Below, in pieces: positions 25,101 through 37,138 of a stretch of DNA of 64,000 nt (position 1 is its first letter; each line of letters begins with the position of its first letter). Below the pieces are notes generated by a model. The model had not been told where the DNA came from. It made no database searches and saw only the letters and a list, made by a program, of their open reading frames with translations. Location: positions 36,981 through 100,980 of the forward strand of contig LLCB01000220.1 of assembly GCA_001414345.1 (NCBI GenBank), in the 5' to 3' direction. Both the position numbers and the translations under genes were made by a program. Source of the stretch: Hymenoscyphus infarciens. Taxonomy: Eukaryota; Ascomycota; Leotiomycetes; Helotiales; Helotiaceae.

Positions 25101-26945
25101 CTTGGAAATCATCCAAAAAACATGCCTTCTATACGTTTGATTTCCTATGGAAAATCCGATGTATGCCTCTTGACAACGGGACGACGTCGATGATAAATGA
25201 AAGCACACCTTGATCAAATAACGACCCATGTCTGCACGGGGAAAAGGTTCACATGGCTCTACCCGCACCGGAGAATTGCTGATCATAGCTGAGTCTCAAT
25301 CTATATCTTTAAACAGGATAATGCTGATTCAACCTAGCTTCCTCGAGTACACAGAATTCTCCCGCTATACAAATTTCATAGTGTTGTCGCGACGGACTCT
25401 TCCCGGAAATCCAAAATGATACGAAGTAATTGCTTCTTGTCACTCGACCGTTATCGTTTCCCCTCATTTTCCGGTATCCGACAGGGTCCACGGAACATCT
25501 CGCCGCTGTAATACGTCCTTCTGCCCAAACGCTTGGGCTTCAAAAGACTCAGACCTGCCAGAAACAGAAACAAATGTCTAAATCTGTCACTCAATATAAC
25601 GGGTCAAAAGAGTTTGGTTCAACCCCCATCCACGTTTCCTCTGAGCAATTCCTCTTGCGACAGCATTGAACAGGATTAAGGTTAAAGTCCGTGAGTCGGA
25701 TGCATGAAAGCTTACAGCAAAACCTCGAGGGATACCCGTCTACATCCGGCTTCATGACTGACAGGTAAAAAAGGGACGAGCGTTTATGGAAGACTTGACA
25801 TCCGCTGCAAGGAAAATATATTTCAAAATGAATTTGATTTAATTTGATCGCAAGGTTCCTTTGGAGGAGCGATCAACGCCGCCTTGTTACATTCTGCTGA
25901 TGACCTATACTTGCATATCTCCTGCAGCTTACATGAGGTCAACCAACCACTCATCCTCTTGCGACACCCACAGGACGCGAGCTTATATTCTTCCAGGACC
26001 GATAGGATGATTTGGGGACTGACATTGACGCGTTCACATTCATCCTGGGAAGGTTTTTTTTTCATCCTCTGTATCACCCAATCATTTTCTTGTGATCAGT
26101 TGAGGATCCTGGGTTAGTGGTTGATGGTTCTTCATGCAAGTGCACATCACATCTTGCGAGACAACTGGAGTGACGATGCAGCATGAGCACGAGAGTAAAG
26201 ATGGAGGAGGAGGAGAAACTATTTATATGTTTTTGTTTGCCAGACCCGCCCCTCCTCATCTGCAGGTGCTGGTGCTGTCTGGGGGTTTGGTTTGTTCATC
26301 CAGTGCATCTCATCTTCTTACTAGTACCTCAGGTCGGCTTCCTAATGGATGGATAGCGGGGTAAATTGTTTTTGATGCCTATTTTTCGGTTCCGTTGTTC
26401 CACACGCCTGACACTACAGGTACATTTTTCATTGCAGTTTGTGGTATGTTTGTATTGTACTCGAGCGAGGACTTGAAATTTTCTTTCACATGCCTTTTCG
26501 ATGTCGTGTGTGCGCGGTATGGTGTTGTGGTGGTGATGGTGGGGTGTTACTCGGGGAAATGGAGGGTCAGTGTTTGGTGTTGAATGTGGATTTGTTTAGT
26601 ACCTACCTACATACCTTGGTACAGTATAGGCGGGGTACGCTGGGCTGGGCTGGGGTTGGGGTTGGGGTTGGGTAGCACTTGAGGGTGAGGGGTGGGCGAG
26701 TTGGGCCTCCTTGACTTGGTGGGGTGCTTGCTCATTTGATTGGAATTTGTGAACAGTGATAGATGGTTTGGGGATCCCATTTTTCCTTTATGGTAGGCTT
26801 TTCCCGAATTCTAGCTTTTTTCTGCTCTTAATAGATACTCAGCTTATTAGGCGAATTTCCGTTTTAGATCACGAGCTTTACTAGTCTGGGATATATATAC
26901 CTTTTCGCTGACTGGCGGGATGGATCCTTATCCTTGGATTATAGA
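22174..26945. other. long non-coding region upstream of the five-exon gene
   Basis: About 4.8 kb of ordinary base composition without a supported gene. Frames up to 212 codons occur, but they overlap on both strands and encode nothing recognisable. Short repeats are scattered: TTG units at 22562-22582, four 12-bp TGGCTCTGGAG-like units at about 22800-22847, GCAGAGG units at about 22911-22945, GAC units at about 23071-23093, AGCATCATT units at about 23791-23820 and three CAAACAAGCTG units at about 24866-24895. The region near 22200-22600 likely contains promoter and 5' leader. A long leader or a non-coding RNA is possible but not shown. Confidence 0.5.
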
Positions 26946-27419
26946 TTCATTCTTCTTTTTTTAATTTTTTTTTCTTCCTTTATTTTTTTAGAGAGTAGGG
27001 TGATTTATCTAGAGTGTGATTTACGTACCTAGAATTACATTTAAACCAAGCTAGCGCCGAAAAAAAGGGAAACGAGATGTAATTTCGTTAGTAAGTCTTT
27101 CTTTCCTTTTTATTTTTTATTTCCTTTTTAAAAGAATAGCTTTTTTAAAACTCGTTATAAGATTCCAAAGATACTAAAAAGTTAGATTAACGAGATTCTC
27201 ACGATAAAAAGAATAAAAGATAAAGTATTACTTTTTCTAAGTGAGAAGTATAAGGATAAGTGAGAAGTGATATATAATAAGTGAGAAGTGATAAGTGATA
27301 AGTGGGAAGTGATAAGTGAGAAGTGAGAAGTATAAAATAGTATAGTATGGTTTTTTTTAAAATAAAAAAAATTAAAAAATTATATTTCTTCTTTCTTCTT
27401 CTTTCTTAATAAGTCTTAT

Positions 27420-27450
<31 letters not shown>

Positions 27451-29400
27451 AAGAGAGGAGAAGAGAGGAGAGGAGAGGAGAAGAGAAGAGAGGAGAAGAG
27501 AGGAGAAGAGAGGAGAAGAGAGGAGAAGAGAAGAGAAGAAGAGAGAGAGAGAGAGAAGAGAGGAGAAGAGAGGAGAAAGAGTAGAAGGAATATTTCCTAC
27601 TTTTCTAAACTCTTCTTATTTATATTATTATTACTAGGATATTACCTTTTTTTAGAATTCTTTATTTACTATTTTATCTCTTTTCCTCTTCTTTTCTATA
27701 CTATACTATTCTCTTTTACTCTCTTCTATACTCTCTCTTTTCTCTTCTCTTCTCTTCTCTTTTCTCTTCTTATCTCTTCTCTTCTCTTCTCCTCTCTTCT
27801 CCTCTCTTCTTATCTCTTCTCTTCTATACTCTCTTAATATATATAAAATATAGAAGAATTAAATAAGAAGTAAGAGAATAAGTAGAGAGTAAATTATCGT
27901 TGAAGATTTACTTATCTAGTTAATTTAGCTATAAATACTTTATATTTATAATTTATAATTTATAATTTACGATTTAGTTAATTCTAAATTTTTAGTATAT
28001 AAGTATTTAGAATACTTAAACTAGGATTAAAGAAGAGGAGATAGATTAAAAGATATCGCTTAGGTGTTTATTAACTTTGTTTATTTAGTTAGAGTAAGTG
28101 AGTAGGCTGCTAGTATAAGTGGTTTATTAGAGTAAGTAGTTTCTTTATAAATTAAATTAAGTAATTAGAAGAGAAGGTTAGAAGAAGTATATATATAATT
28201 ATAGAATTATAGGATTTGTTTAACTTTTGAAGAGTTTAGAATTTATAAGAGTTTAGAATTTAAAAGAGTTTAGAATTTCAAAAGCTTTAAATTTAAAAGA
28301 GTATATCTTACTTTTCTTTTCTTTTCCTCGCTTTGCTTTTCTCTTTTCTTGTTTTTTTAAAAGAGAAGAGAGAAGAGAAGAGAGAGAGAGAAGAGAAGAG
28401 AGAGAGAGAAGAGAAGAGAGATGGTTTAGATAGTGAGATAAGGATTTAATAAAAATCTCTCTATTTAGGTTTTTTAAAGATAAGAGAAGAGTTTAGATCT
28501 AGTTAGACACTTTAGAGTATAAGTTTCTTATTTTTTTAGAGAGAGAGAGATCTTAAGAGAGTATAGAGAAGAGAGTAGGATTTCTAAGGTTTATAGTTTA
28601 TAGTTTATAGTTTATAGTTTTTTTATAAAAAGGTAATATTAAGTTACTATATACGTTTTTGTCTTTTAATAGTAAGTAGCTTAGAGTAGTAGGTTTTTAG
28701 TTTTATAGAATATAGATATAGAAAAGAGAATAAGAGAGAGGAGTTTAGTAGAGAGACTGAACTTTAAGAAATATAAGAGTAGAGAGATTAAGAATTATAA
28801 GAGTCGAGAGGTTAATTATAGAGATAGATTAGGACTTTCTCTCTTAGTTTTTCTTCTTCTTTATATTTAAGACAATCTATTCTTTTTTAGGTTTAGTAGA
28901 TATTAATACTATCGTAGGTCTATAGAGAAGAGGGTTTATAGAGTTATAGTTAGAGAATATAATCTTTATAGAAGAAAGAGTGTTACTAGTTTTTATTTAT
29001 TTAATTCATCTAGAATATTATCGCGATTCTATTAAAAAGAGAGAGAAGCGCTATTAGTAGGTCTCTTATAGAAATATCTTATAAAAAACGTCGTGCTATT
29101 TGTAGGTTACCTATCGCTAACCCTGTTCTCTCGTTCTCTGTGACTTTTTAGAGAGGAACTAGGAATTTTAACTCAAGAGGAATTAAGAAATTTGAAAGCT
29201 AGAGAGTATAAGAAAAGGGCGATAGGAGTAAGGTCTTATATAAAGGTAGATAGAGCGATATAGGCTTAGTAATAGTTAGGTTATTATGTTTCTTAGAAGG
29301 CTTAGCGAGTTCAGATAGTAGGCTATACTATTTCTCTCTTTCTTTTTCTTATAGAGATATTTAAGAAGGGAGTGTGATGAGAGGGAGTTTATTTGGGGGG
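26946..29400. repeat. AT-rich, RIP-like block with many microsatellites
   Basis: Composition drops abruptly to TA-rich with no frames. It contains AAGTGAGAAGTGAT-type units (about 27239-27335), a GAGAGAAGAGAG tract (27421-27590), a complementary CTCTTCTCT tract (about 27735-27835), AGAGTTTAGAATTTA units (about 28225-28290), an AGAGAAGAG tract (about 28363-28420) and TTTATAG heptamers (about 28590-28620). I found no terminal repeats, so the element type is unknown. Confidence 0.6.
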
Positions 29401-32400
29401 ATGTAGTTTGAATGGGGAGTGAAGTTTCAACAGTTAGTAGGCTTTCGACGGTAGAAAGTGGGTTTCTCTGTTGTTTTGAAGGAGGATAGTGAGGGTTGTA
29501 AGTGGTATTTGAGTACCTGCGAGAAGGAATTGGATTCGTATTTTGCGCGATGACTATATAAGGAATTAGCTTGCTCTTCCTGTGATACTCGCAGACGAAT
29601 TCTGTAGCGCAAATGTTCCCATATAGTTGTGTGTTGGAATCAAGAAGATTGTCTCAAGCCCTTCGTCGCTCTTTTTGTAGTTTAGTCTTCTGATCACTAG
29701 GTGGTGTATTGTTTGAGCTGCTACCTATGATTATAGGTATAGTCTCTTGCTCTTGTTATATCTGAGTTTCTTATTTCTCTTATACTCGAACTTTTATTTA
29801 GTATGGAAAAATGGGGTGACTGCTAAAAGAGGATATGCAATCCTACGGAATGGATTTGGTATACTACTAGAGTGGAAGCTGGTGGATTGTTCGCTGCTGT
29901 TATCACGTAGAGTATTACATTGTTTTTAGAGAGGTTGGCGGGCATGGACTGGGTAAGACCTGGGGTGCAGTGAGTGCGGTTGTGAAAAGCTATTTGAGAG
30001 TTTTGGGGATGGGAATCAAAATGTTTCGACGGTATGTTGGATTTCGAAGGCAGATGTTGAGTATTTGTTTTTCTTAAGAAGGATGATTTGAAGTCGAGCG
30101 GGTATAAGGGGGATTTAAGAAAGACTTGATTTTAGTGAAATATGAATGTTACTACTACTACGCATCATACAATTTCGAGATTTTCAGTTAGGATATTTCT
30201 CCTTATTGTTCTTTTTCGCTCATGTTTCTTTACTTTATCTGTTGTATACCGCTGGGGAAGTTAGTTTACAGGTAAGGGTTTGAAAAATCATATGTGATGT
30301 AATATGATATCAAGGTTTTCCTGTATTTTATGCTCTCATTCTCGAGGAAATTTGAGGATACTAGGGAACTGGGAATGGATAACTAGGTACTAAAAGGAGT
30401 AGGAGTGATGTAGACTAAGCTCGGTGAGAACAAGCTTGCAGCAATGGACCGCGAGGATTGTTTGTGGTATTCCGGTATCTCTGAGTTTGGTTATATCTTT
30501 TGTATAAATATTGGACGGGGAGGTGCTGAAGATGAATCACGGGAGCTTTTTTTCAAGAAGAAACTAAGAGAGATAGTGCTTTCGACAGTAGTTGGTGATT
30601 ATTTGCTGTCTGGGATGAGGATGGAAGAAGTATGAAGGCCTGCTTTAAAAGTTGTTTCTACAACATTCTTGCACTTTTTAAAGCTCTACAGCTTGTATAG
30701 GTAAGTGTTGGCGACGTCCTCGCACGATTAACAGCGCCACTTCTCGTCTTTTAGTTTCAGAAGCTGTTGGATGGATTAAGTATCGCTGGACGTTTTATAT
30801 AAAACATCGTTTACAACTACTAATAATAGTCTAGTATTTATCTTCTCATGTGCTTAGTTTTGCTTCGTCTACACCTAATTTTAGAATAATTTATTTTTAG
30901 GATAGTAGGATGGACTTTGCTTGAGTATTAAGAAAGACTTGCCTATAGATTCTTTTCGCTGCTTTTTTTATATCATTTTCCGTGGAGAGGGAGAACAATC
31001 AAGTTTTTTTTCCATAGGTTTTCTCTCTCTGACACACTTTCTCTTTCTTAGGATTAAAAGAGCTATCTATAAATCAAATACTCACTCGAGCTCAGAAGAA
31101 CTAAAAGAAGGCTTATCCAGGACCGGTAGGAGAGTACTTTAATATGATTTAGATAGTCAATTTGCTTAAGATATAGAGTAGAAGATAAGGAGATTAAAGA
31201 GATTTTGTGAGATTTAAAGAGACTAAGAGGAGTGGCTTTGAGATTAGAGAAAAGTGGGTAGAGAAAGGGGTAGAGTAGCTGGAAAAGGGTAGGTATAGGA
31301 GGCTATATAAGAGGAAAACATTTATTAGTAAATAAATAAATTTACTTACGAAGTCCGAAGTATTAGTGAAAACCTCATATTGTTAACTAATACTAGAATT
31401 TTTAGATAAAATATACCAGAGCTTGTATAGTGATGATGATTATTTGCAAATCTGAACGTTTTAGATTCTTTTGCTGTCGAGGTTTTACTTTTTTCCGAAG
31501 CGAGTTTTATTGTTGAGAGTAAAACACAATAATTCCACTAATGAAAGGTACGAGGTAGAAAAAGCGTGTTTCAATGTTTCGTTGGTCTGGAAACTCGTTG
31601 GAGTTGGTGTCTAGGTAGCACTGTTGAAAGAAAGATAGCTTTGCCTTAAGAACTAACTTTACTAGCCCGGCTGAAGTACCTGCACCCGCAACAATGTGAT
31701 ATTCCAGCTCTTTTTAACTACACGTCACAACACATAGTAAGATTTTCCCAGAAAACGCTCGTTTAACGTTCACTTTCAAATTCACTTCTCCACTCTGCAA
31801 CTGGCTCCACCTCTGCTTCCGAGTCAATCTGTGCTTCTAAGTGGAACTGAAGAAGATGCGGCAGCAGAGAGTGAGCTCCGCATGAACGGATGTGGTAGTT
31901 TAGAGGGACTGTGTTGCTGGATTATAATCCAAATACTTCGCCAACTTAAATACTTCTTTAGAAAGCTCGGAAAAACTTATGCTAATACTCCGCTGATCCA
32001 ATTATTCACTACTTAAATCCCACCACTACCTGATCTACGACCTAGTAAAGTAAAACACCGAAACTGAACTTAACCCACTTTCACTGCTTCAAACCCATCA
32101 AACCACACCTCTAACCACACCTCTCGCACCTATACAAGTTCCAATGAACACAGCTACTTCCCCTAATAAACCACACCAAGCAAATTGCCCTTCATAGCAG
32201 AATACACCCAAGGGAGGAGGTCAACATCCACGCCCAAAAAGCTCTAACAACCCAACTTCAACGCTCAAACTCTTACTGTTTTTCTGTGTTCAAACTCTAA
32301 GCTGTTGTAGCATAGACACTATTAATTCAACGAGGAAGGATGCGGAAGCGACAAGGATGCATTGCTACCATGTGACGTATTTTTGGGTTGAAAACGCTCT

Positions 32401-32405
32401 GAGTT
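29401..32405. other. intergenic, no recognised gene
   Basis: Composition returns gradually towards normal. Short frames (60-98 codons) have no recognised domains or supporting splice sites. Nothing is annotated. Confidence 0.4.
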
Positions 32406-32657
32406 ATGAGCCCGGAGAAGTTGGATGTTGAGAGCCCTGGCGAATATGAAGATGTCGACGAAGACCCCGCCGAGCCCGAAGTCCTTCCTGAGGAGCTCCC
32501 TGGTAACAATGCTGAGCGCTCGAAGGAGCTTCGCCCGACTGTTGGTGGCAAGAGTTTAATTGTTACGCCTTCTGCCAAAAAGGTTCGCCCAGATATTTCC
32601 AACTTTCGAGAAGCTCCGTGCAAGGGTTGCGTTACGTCTGCCGTTGCTGGGAAATAG
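32406..32657 (+). CDS. possible small hypothetical protein or gene fragment (83 aa)
   Basis: Open frame of 83 codons, very acidic in the first half (many Glu, Asp, Pro). It ends PCKGCVTSAVAGK. The end resembles the opening C-x2-C of Cys-rich segments in small uncharacterised Sclerotiniaceae-type proteins, so this could be a 5' piece of a larger spliced or truncated gene. The stop follows immediately and no further Cys motif is visible downstream. There is no close neighbour. It could be a chance frame. Confidence 0.3.
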   Translation: MSPEKLDVESPGEYEDVDEDPAEPEVLPEELPGNNAERSKELRPTVGGKSLIVTPSAKKVRPDISNFREAPCKGCVTSAVAGK

Positions 32658-33637
32658 ACTGGGACCTTACTAAGATGAGACGAGGGTTAAGAGTAGACTT
32701 GTTTGCTTTCGATAAAAAGAGTAGTTTCGACAGTAATTCAATTTCCGACAAATTATTCGTATTCAGATGATTATTGAAGGGCAGGAACAATTAGAACTTC
32801 ATAAGGAAGTTGAAATTTTGTTCATCTATAGACTTTGAGAGTAAGCTCTCAAGGTTATCTCGCCTGGGAGGAGTTGTTGTTGGACAGGTCAGACATGTTG
32901 AGGTAGAGTTGTTTAGTTCAGTTGGGTATTATATATATGACGATTCCAGTTCGGCCTGCCAAGAATCGTCTGTGGATTGACCACAACAGGACAGTGAATC
33001 AAATGCGACGAAGCCAACTAGACTAGCTGAGTCAAGTCATATTAAATTATTAAACTTCACTAATGTTATAGCAGGGAATAGTGAATATAAGTAGGTTTAT
33101 TTCGTGGTTATGAAGGTGTATTAAGCGAACTATTCTGTTCACTATATTAACAAAAGAAATTTATGTTCGAGTTGTCATTCGTATTTAATTACATGAACTG
33201 GTTAGAATAATCTTGTTAATTTAGTAGACGTATACGACAACTAAAAACAATCAAAAGTTTCTTCACACTAGTAGTTTAGGTTACTAATCCTAATGAAACC
33301 ATTTATTTTAACCTTCTAGAATAATTATCACTGTCAAGCCATGTTCATGTTTGCTTTCTCTATAGAAGTTCTAGTTGTTACTATCTAGACAGCCTCTGTC
33401 AAATGTCATTATACTAAACACACAGGATAATCTAATTACAGAACACAAGTAACCGAAGAAAGACTTGAGAAATTTCTAACTCTTCTTAACACCAGTATTA
33501 TAACTCTCTTACCTTCTTATAGAACTCGTTCTTCAAGTACACTTACGACAATGAATGATAAGCTCTAATATCGTACTCACTTACTACGACCTAAGTCTAA
33601 AAAAAGGTTCATCTCGCTTCCGAGATCTATACGGCCT
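32658..33637. other. intergenic, AT-rich
   Basis: No open frame, domain or repeat structure is recognised between the small frame and the PIF-like element. Confidence 0.4.
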
Positions 33638-33640
33638 TTA

Positions 33641-34194
33641 GGGCCTGTTTGGCTCGCATTTTGAACCTATAATTGATTCGTCGAATCGAGCTAGCACAGG
33701 CCACTTTTCATTCGCTTATAAATCGAATCGATATTCCTAAATCGAATTCTTATGCTGTTTGGTAATTGTACAGTGAATTGCTTACTAAAAAGAATTCTCT
33801 GAAAATATATACAAAGCTTCGAAGTGTGCTAAGGTAAGGCCTTTTGACGAAGTTATTCTTGAAATAGAGAGCTGTCGATATAGATGCTATTACGCCAGCA
33901 ACGATTAAGGATAGCACGGCGTTGCTGAACCGAACGAGGGAGGTTATGTATGCCATAGTATTATAAGGTACGAATGAATTAAAGGTTTGATTCGTGAATA
34001 CTACCTTAGAGGTATATTTACGAATCGAGCTTTTTCATATAGGAGATTTACATATAGTGCTAAGGCTTGATTCAAGTGGTTCGATTTATGAATAGAGGCT
34101 TTTTACTAAACGGATTTATGATTCAAAAGAAGGTTTACGAATCAAATTAATTCGATTCAACTTTTGTATAGAGATTCGCGAACCAAACAGGGCC
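33641..34194. mobile_element. PIF/Harbinger-like miniature inverted-repeat element
   Basis: 554 bp. The left end GGGCCTGTTTGGCTCGC pairs with the right end, reverse-complemented GGCCCTGTTTGGTTCGC. A 3-bp duplication TTA flanks it (33638-33640 and 34195-34197). GGGCCTGTTTGG ends with a TTA duplication are classic for PIF/Harbinger elements, although some plant hAT elements have similar ends. Repeated CGAATC/GATTCG hexamers cluster within about 150 bp of both ends and may be transposase-binding repeats. There is no transposase. A 68-codon minus frame inside (33750-33956) has a hydrophobic start and is probably incidental. Confidence 0.72.
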
Positions 34195-34524
34195 TTAAGT
34201 GTTTTCTCTTTCAACGAGCGTGAATTAAGGGTCTATCCAACCAAATAATTAACATATTCATGAATGAAAACAAGTTTATTAAGATTGCCTGCCAACGTTC
34301 TATCACACCGACCCCAGAACCGCACCAACCCTAAGAAGCTAATTCCACATTCTTTAAAAATACTATACCTTCGTGATTCCACCTCATTATTAGTAAATCT
34401 TCAACTGAATCAAAAAAAAGTGAGTGTTTCCGACCGTTGGTTGTTGCGGAATTAATTATTTAGATGGTAGTATTGGGGCTGATGCGGTTTGGCGATTTGT
34501 TTACCCTCTCACTGTTTAGATCTT

Positions 34525-34652
34525 TGCGAGTAAGCCAGCAAGTAAGCTGCGAGTCAGCTACCAAGTAACCTACCAAGTAACCTACGAGTAAGCCACCAAG
34601 TAACCTACCAAGTAACCTACCAGGTAAGCCACCAAGTAAGCCGGTAAGCTAA
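34525..34652. repeat. 12-bp minisatellite, ACCAAGTAACCT type
   Basis: About ten head-to-tail units of 11-12 bp, varying as ACCAAGTAACCT, ACGAGTAAGCC, ACCAGGTAAGCC and ACCAAGTAAGCC. It lies just downstream of the VMS1 stop codon (about 170 bp), so it may fall in or near its 3' UTR. Confidence 0.85.
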
Positions 34653-34817
34653 CAACAAGTAGTTTTATTCTTCTGCCCAACGTTCCTAGGACGAACTCGT
34701 ATAGCGAGTCGGCAGCATAAAGACTTAATATGTACATCTCGTGAGTCAACTAATACCAAGTCCACAACTCAAAATTCATTTCTCATTCATCAATCATCAT
34801 CCAAAAGTCTCACACAT

Positions 34818-36887
34818 CTAACTCCCAGAAGCCATCTTCTTCATCCTCTCCTCCGCAGCCCTAGCCCTCCTTTCCCTATCAAGTCTCATCCTCATCTCCG
34901 GCGTCAAACCCCTCGCCTCCTCTTCCCTCTTCTGCTGCGCACTTTTCGCCACCTCCCCAAGAACCTTCATCCTCTTCCTCTCAGCCATCTTTCCCAATCC
35001 CTGTCCTTCAGGGACTTGAGGACCTTCAAGCTTCAGTCTCTCCTCTTCTGCTTTGCGTCTTTCCGATTCAAGTTTTGCATCCTCGGCTTTGGATTCCCTT
35101 TCTCGGGATTCGGCTTCGGATTTTGAGAGGCCTGAGGGGATGTTGGATTTGCTCCATTCGAAGGCGTTTTCTCCTAGTTCTTGCCGGGCGACGCGGAATG
35201 CGTCTCTGGTTGCGCGGTCACCGGATAGGTCAAATGGTGTTTTTCCCTCGCCGTTTTCTATCGTTGGATCTGCACCTCCTTTGACTAACAGCCCAGTAAC
35301 GAGTGGTGCCGAGTTCTGAGAAGCTGCGAGATGGAGGGGTGTAGGAGCGTGGTGATTTTGTTGTGTATCGGCAGGTGTGAACCGAAAATTAGGCGACAGA
35401 GAATTAGTTTTGATGTATGAGAGGAGAGCTGGAAGTTTAGACCGTCTTATTAGTGCTTGGATTTGGGTGGTATGGAGAAGTGCTGTTTCTTCCTCTTCTG
35501 TTCGTTTGGGTGCTGTTGGGGCAGCGGGTTTGGCGACTTTAGATGCGGCCTTACTCTCTGCTGCTTGTTTTGCTGCTTGTAATGCAGCTTCATCTACCTC
35601 CAAAATCTTCACTCGAGTAAGCTCCACAAACGAACGCATCAACTCATTTTGAGTTGCTCTCTTGGTACTAAAGGGAAATCCTCTGATTCTCTTGTCGTTT
35701 TGTCGAAGAACCTGGCCATCATATGGACCAAAAAGTGTTCTCCTATTTGTGTTTCCGGTGGCCCGGAGAAATAGTAGTTCGGAAGTATCAATCATTCCTT
35801 TCCAATCTTGGAGAAGCTGTCTGACCTCTTCAGTAAGAGCTTGCTCATTGTATCTTCTCAGATCAGCACCAGCTGAATGGGCAGCTCCTTTTGCGGAATC
35901 GTTAGCAGATTGAGCACCACCTTGCTTTCGACGAGTAGTATATCGATGGAAGGTCTTGTGGGCTAACACCGTTGCCTCACGAATCAGGGGACCCGAATGT
36001 TTTGATTGTTTTGGCGAGAGTGACACGACCATGGCCGCAAAGTGCCCACCTCCAATCATGCATAGGAAAATATGAGGTTCTTGGTATGATTCGGGGAATG
36101 GAACTCCACTTGCATCGAGGGGTATTTTTAGTTGAGGTTTTGGTGCCAATTGCTTCCTTTGAACGATTTCAATTAAAGAAGGCTCGTTCTCTTGCTCCGC
36201 CATTGTGAAAATCGCTCGGTATATCCCCAGGTATGTATTTTTAGGTAGACTTGGTGTCGTGAACCAGTATAACGGCGCCTTTCCAGAGCTCGTCGGATTT
36301 TTCTTCGAGACCAAATTTTCTTCATGCGGGGTATTCTGCGAAGATATCGCTGCTTGCTTTTTCAATAGAGCACTTAGTGTAGTCTCCTTGCGACCTTCTC
36401 CCTCCTCGTTGTCTTCGGAATCTGAGGAGTCGGAGCCTGACAGACTTTCATTTAGATCTAGAAACCATCAGCACACATCCCAAATTATTCCCATGTTGCT
36501 TATACCTCCAACAAGCTTCTCAAATTCATTTTCTGACACTGGTTTTGCCCCTCGTATTCGTTGCTTTAAATTGTAGCCATGTAGGTCCGACCGGACATGG
36601 CTCCGCTGGTCCTCGACCGTATGAAAAGGCACCCCGCAGAGTGTGCATGATTTCGAGCCGTCTGTACTCTCTGCTCGCGATTCCGGTCTCGATTCCGCGG
36701 TTGTATCTGATGTGGGGAAGTCTTGTTGCTGGGGCTCTGGGCCATCGCCTTCCTTTCGTTCTAAGGTGGAGAGGATGTCCTTTGGAAGATCATAGACTAT
36801 TGTCTGTTAGAACTAGACATAGATATGTAGGTGGAGTTTCCTACCATATAAAGGTCTGCGAGTAACTTCTTCCTTCCGTTGCTCCAT
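34818..36887 (-). CDS. VMS1: Vms1/ANKZF1 family ribosome quality-control hydrolase
   Basis: Three exons: 36887-36845, 36796-36506 and 36457-34818, giving 657 aa (yeast Vms1 is about 630). The known role of the family is to release stalled nascent chains from 60S-bound peptidyl-tRNA in ribosome-associated quality control, with Cdc48. Domain order: N-terminus RPLYVYDLPKDIL; C2H2 finger C65-C68-H81-H87; VLRF1 domain about 239-398 with IGGGHFAAMVV and the RKQGG loop, whose Gln290 corresponds to the catalytic Gln; ankyrin repeats about 483-538; and a coiled, Arg/Glu-rich C-terminus ending in a VCP-interacting motif (ERRARAAEERM, about 641-652). All key elements are present, so it should be functional. 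It is divergent from the HAM1-like gene, with 616 bp between start codons. The in-frame MAEQ within exon 3 is not the start because the domain continues upstream. Confidence 0.95.
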
Positions 36888-37102
36888 TTCTGAGGGTATG
36901 GCGGGGTATTGAGAGAGAATCGTTGCGAAAGTAAACTGGGGTGTTGGGACTGGTGCAAAATGCTAGAAATCAAGGAAGGCCTATCTATTATACGGTTCAC
37001 GCGTTGGATATTGTTTTTCTCAGCCAATGTTGGGTGACTCTTCCGGTGAGTACCCAATTGTCTGCTCTGGCCTGGCATGAATCGCATCACAAAAGCAGTG
37101 CC

Positions 37103-37138
37103 AAGATCTTATCGCCAATCACGTGGAGATAAGATCTT
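37103..37138. promoter_or_regulatory. inverted GATA repeat around CCAAT and CACGTG in a divergent promoter
   Basis: AAGATCTTATC (37103-37113) and its exact reverse complement GATAAGATCTT (37128-37138) flank 14 bp. That spacer contains CCAAT (37115-37119) and CACGTG (37120-37125). The arms contain GATAAG, the core of fungal GATA factors. CACGTG is an E-box for bHLH factors and CCAAT is bound by the Hap complex. It lies 216 bp from the VMS1 start and 366 bp from the HAM1-like start. Binding is inferred, not shown. Confidence 0.6.

Noticed and set aside
24555..25193. 212-codon plus-strand frame
   Set aside because: Overlapped by comparable frames on the other strand, with no domain, odd composition and no splice or start support.
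26645..26676. TTGGGG-like tandem units, telomere-like
   Set aside because: Only about three units, not TTAGGG, in the middle of unique DNA. A local G-rich microsatellite.
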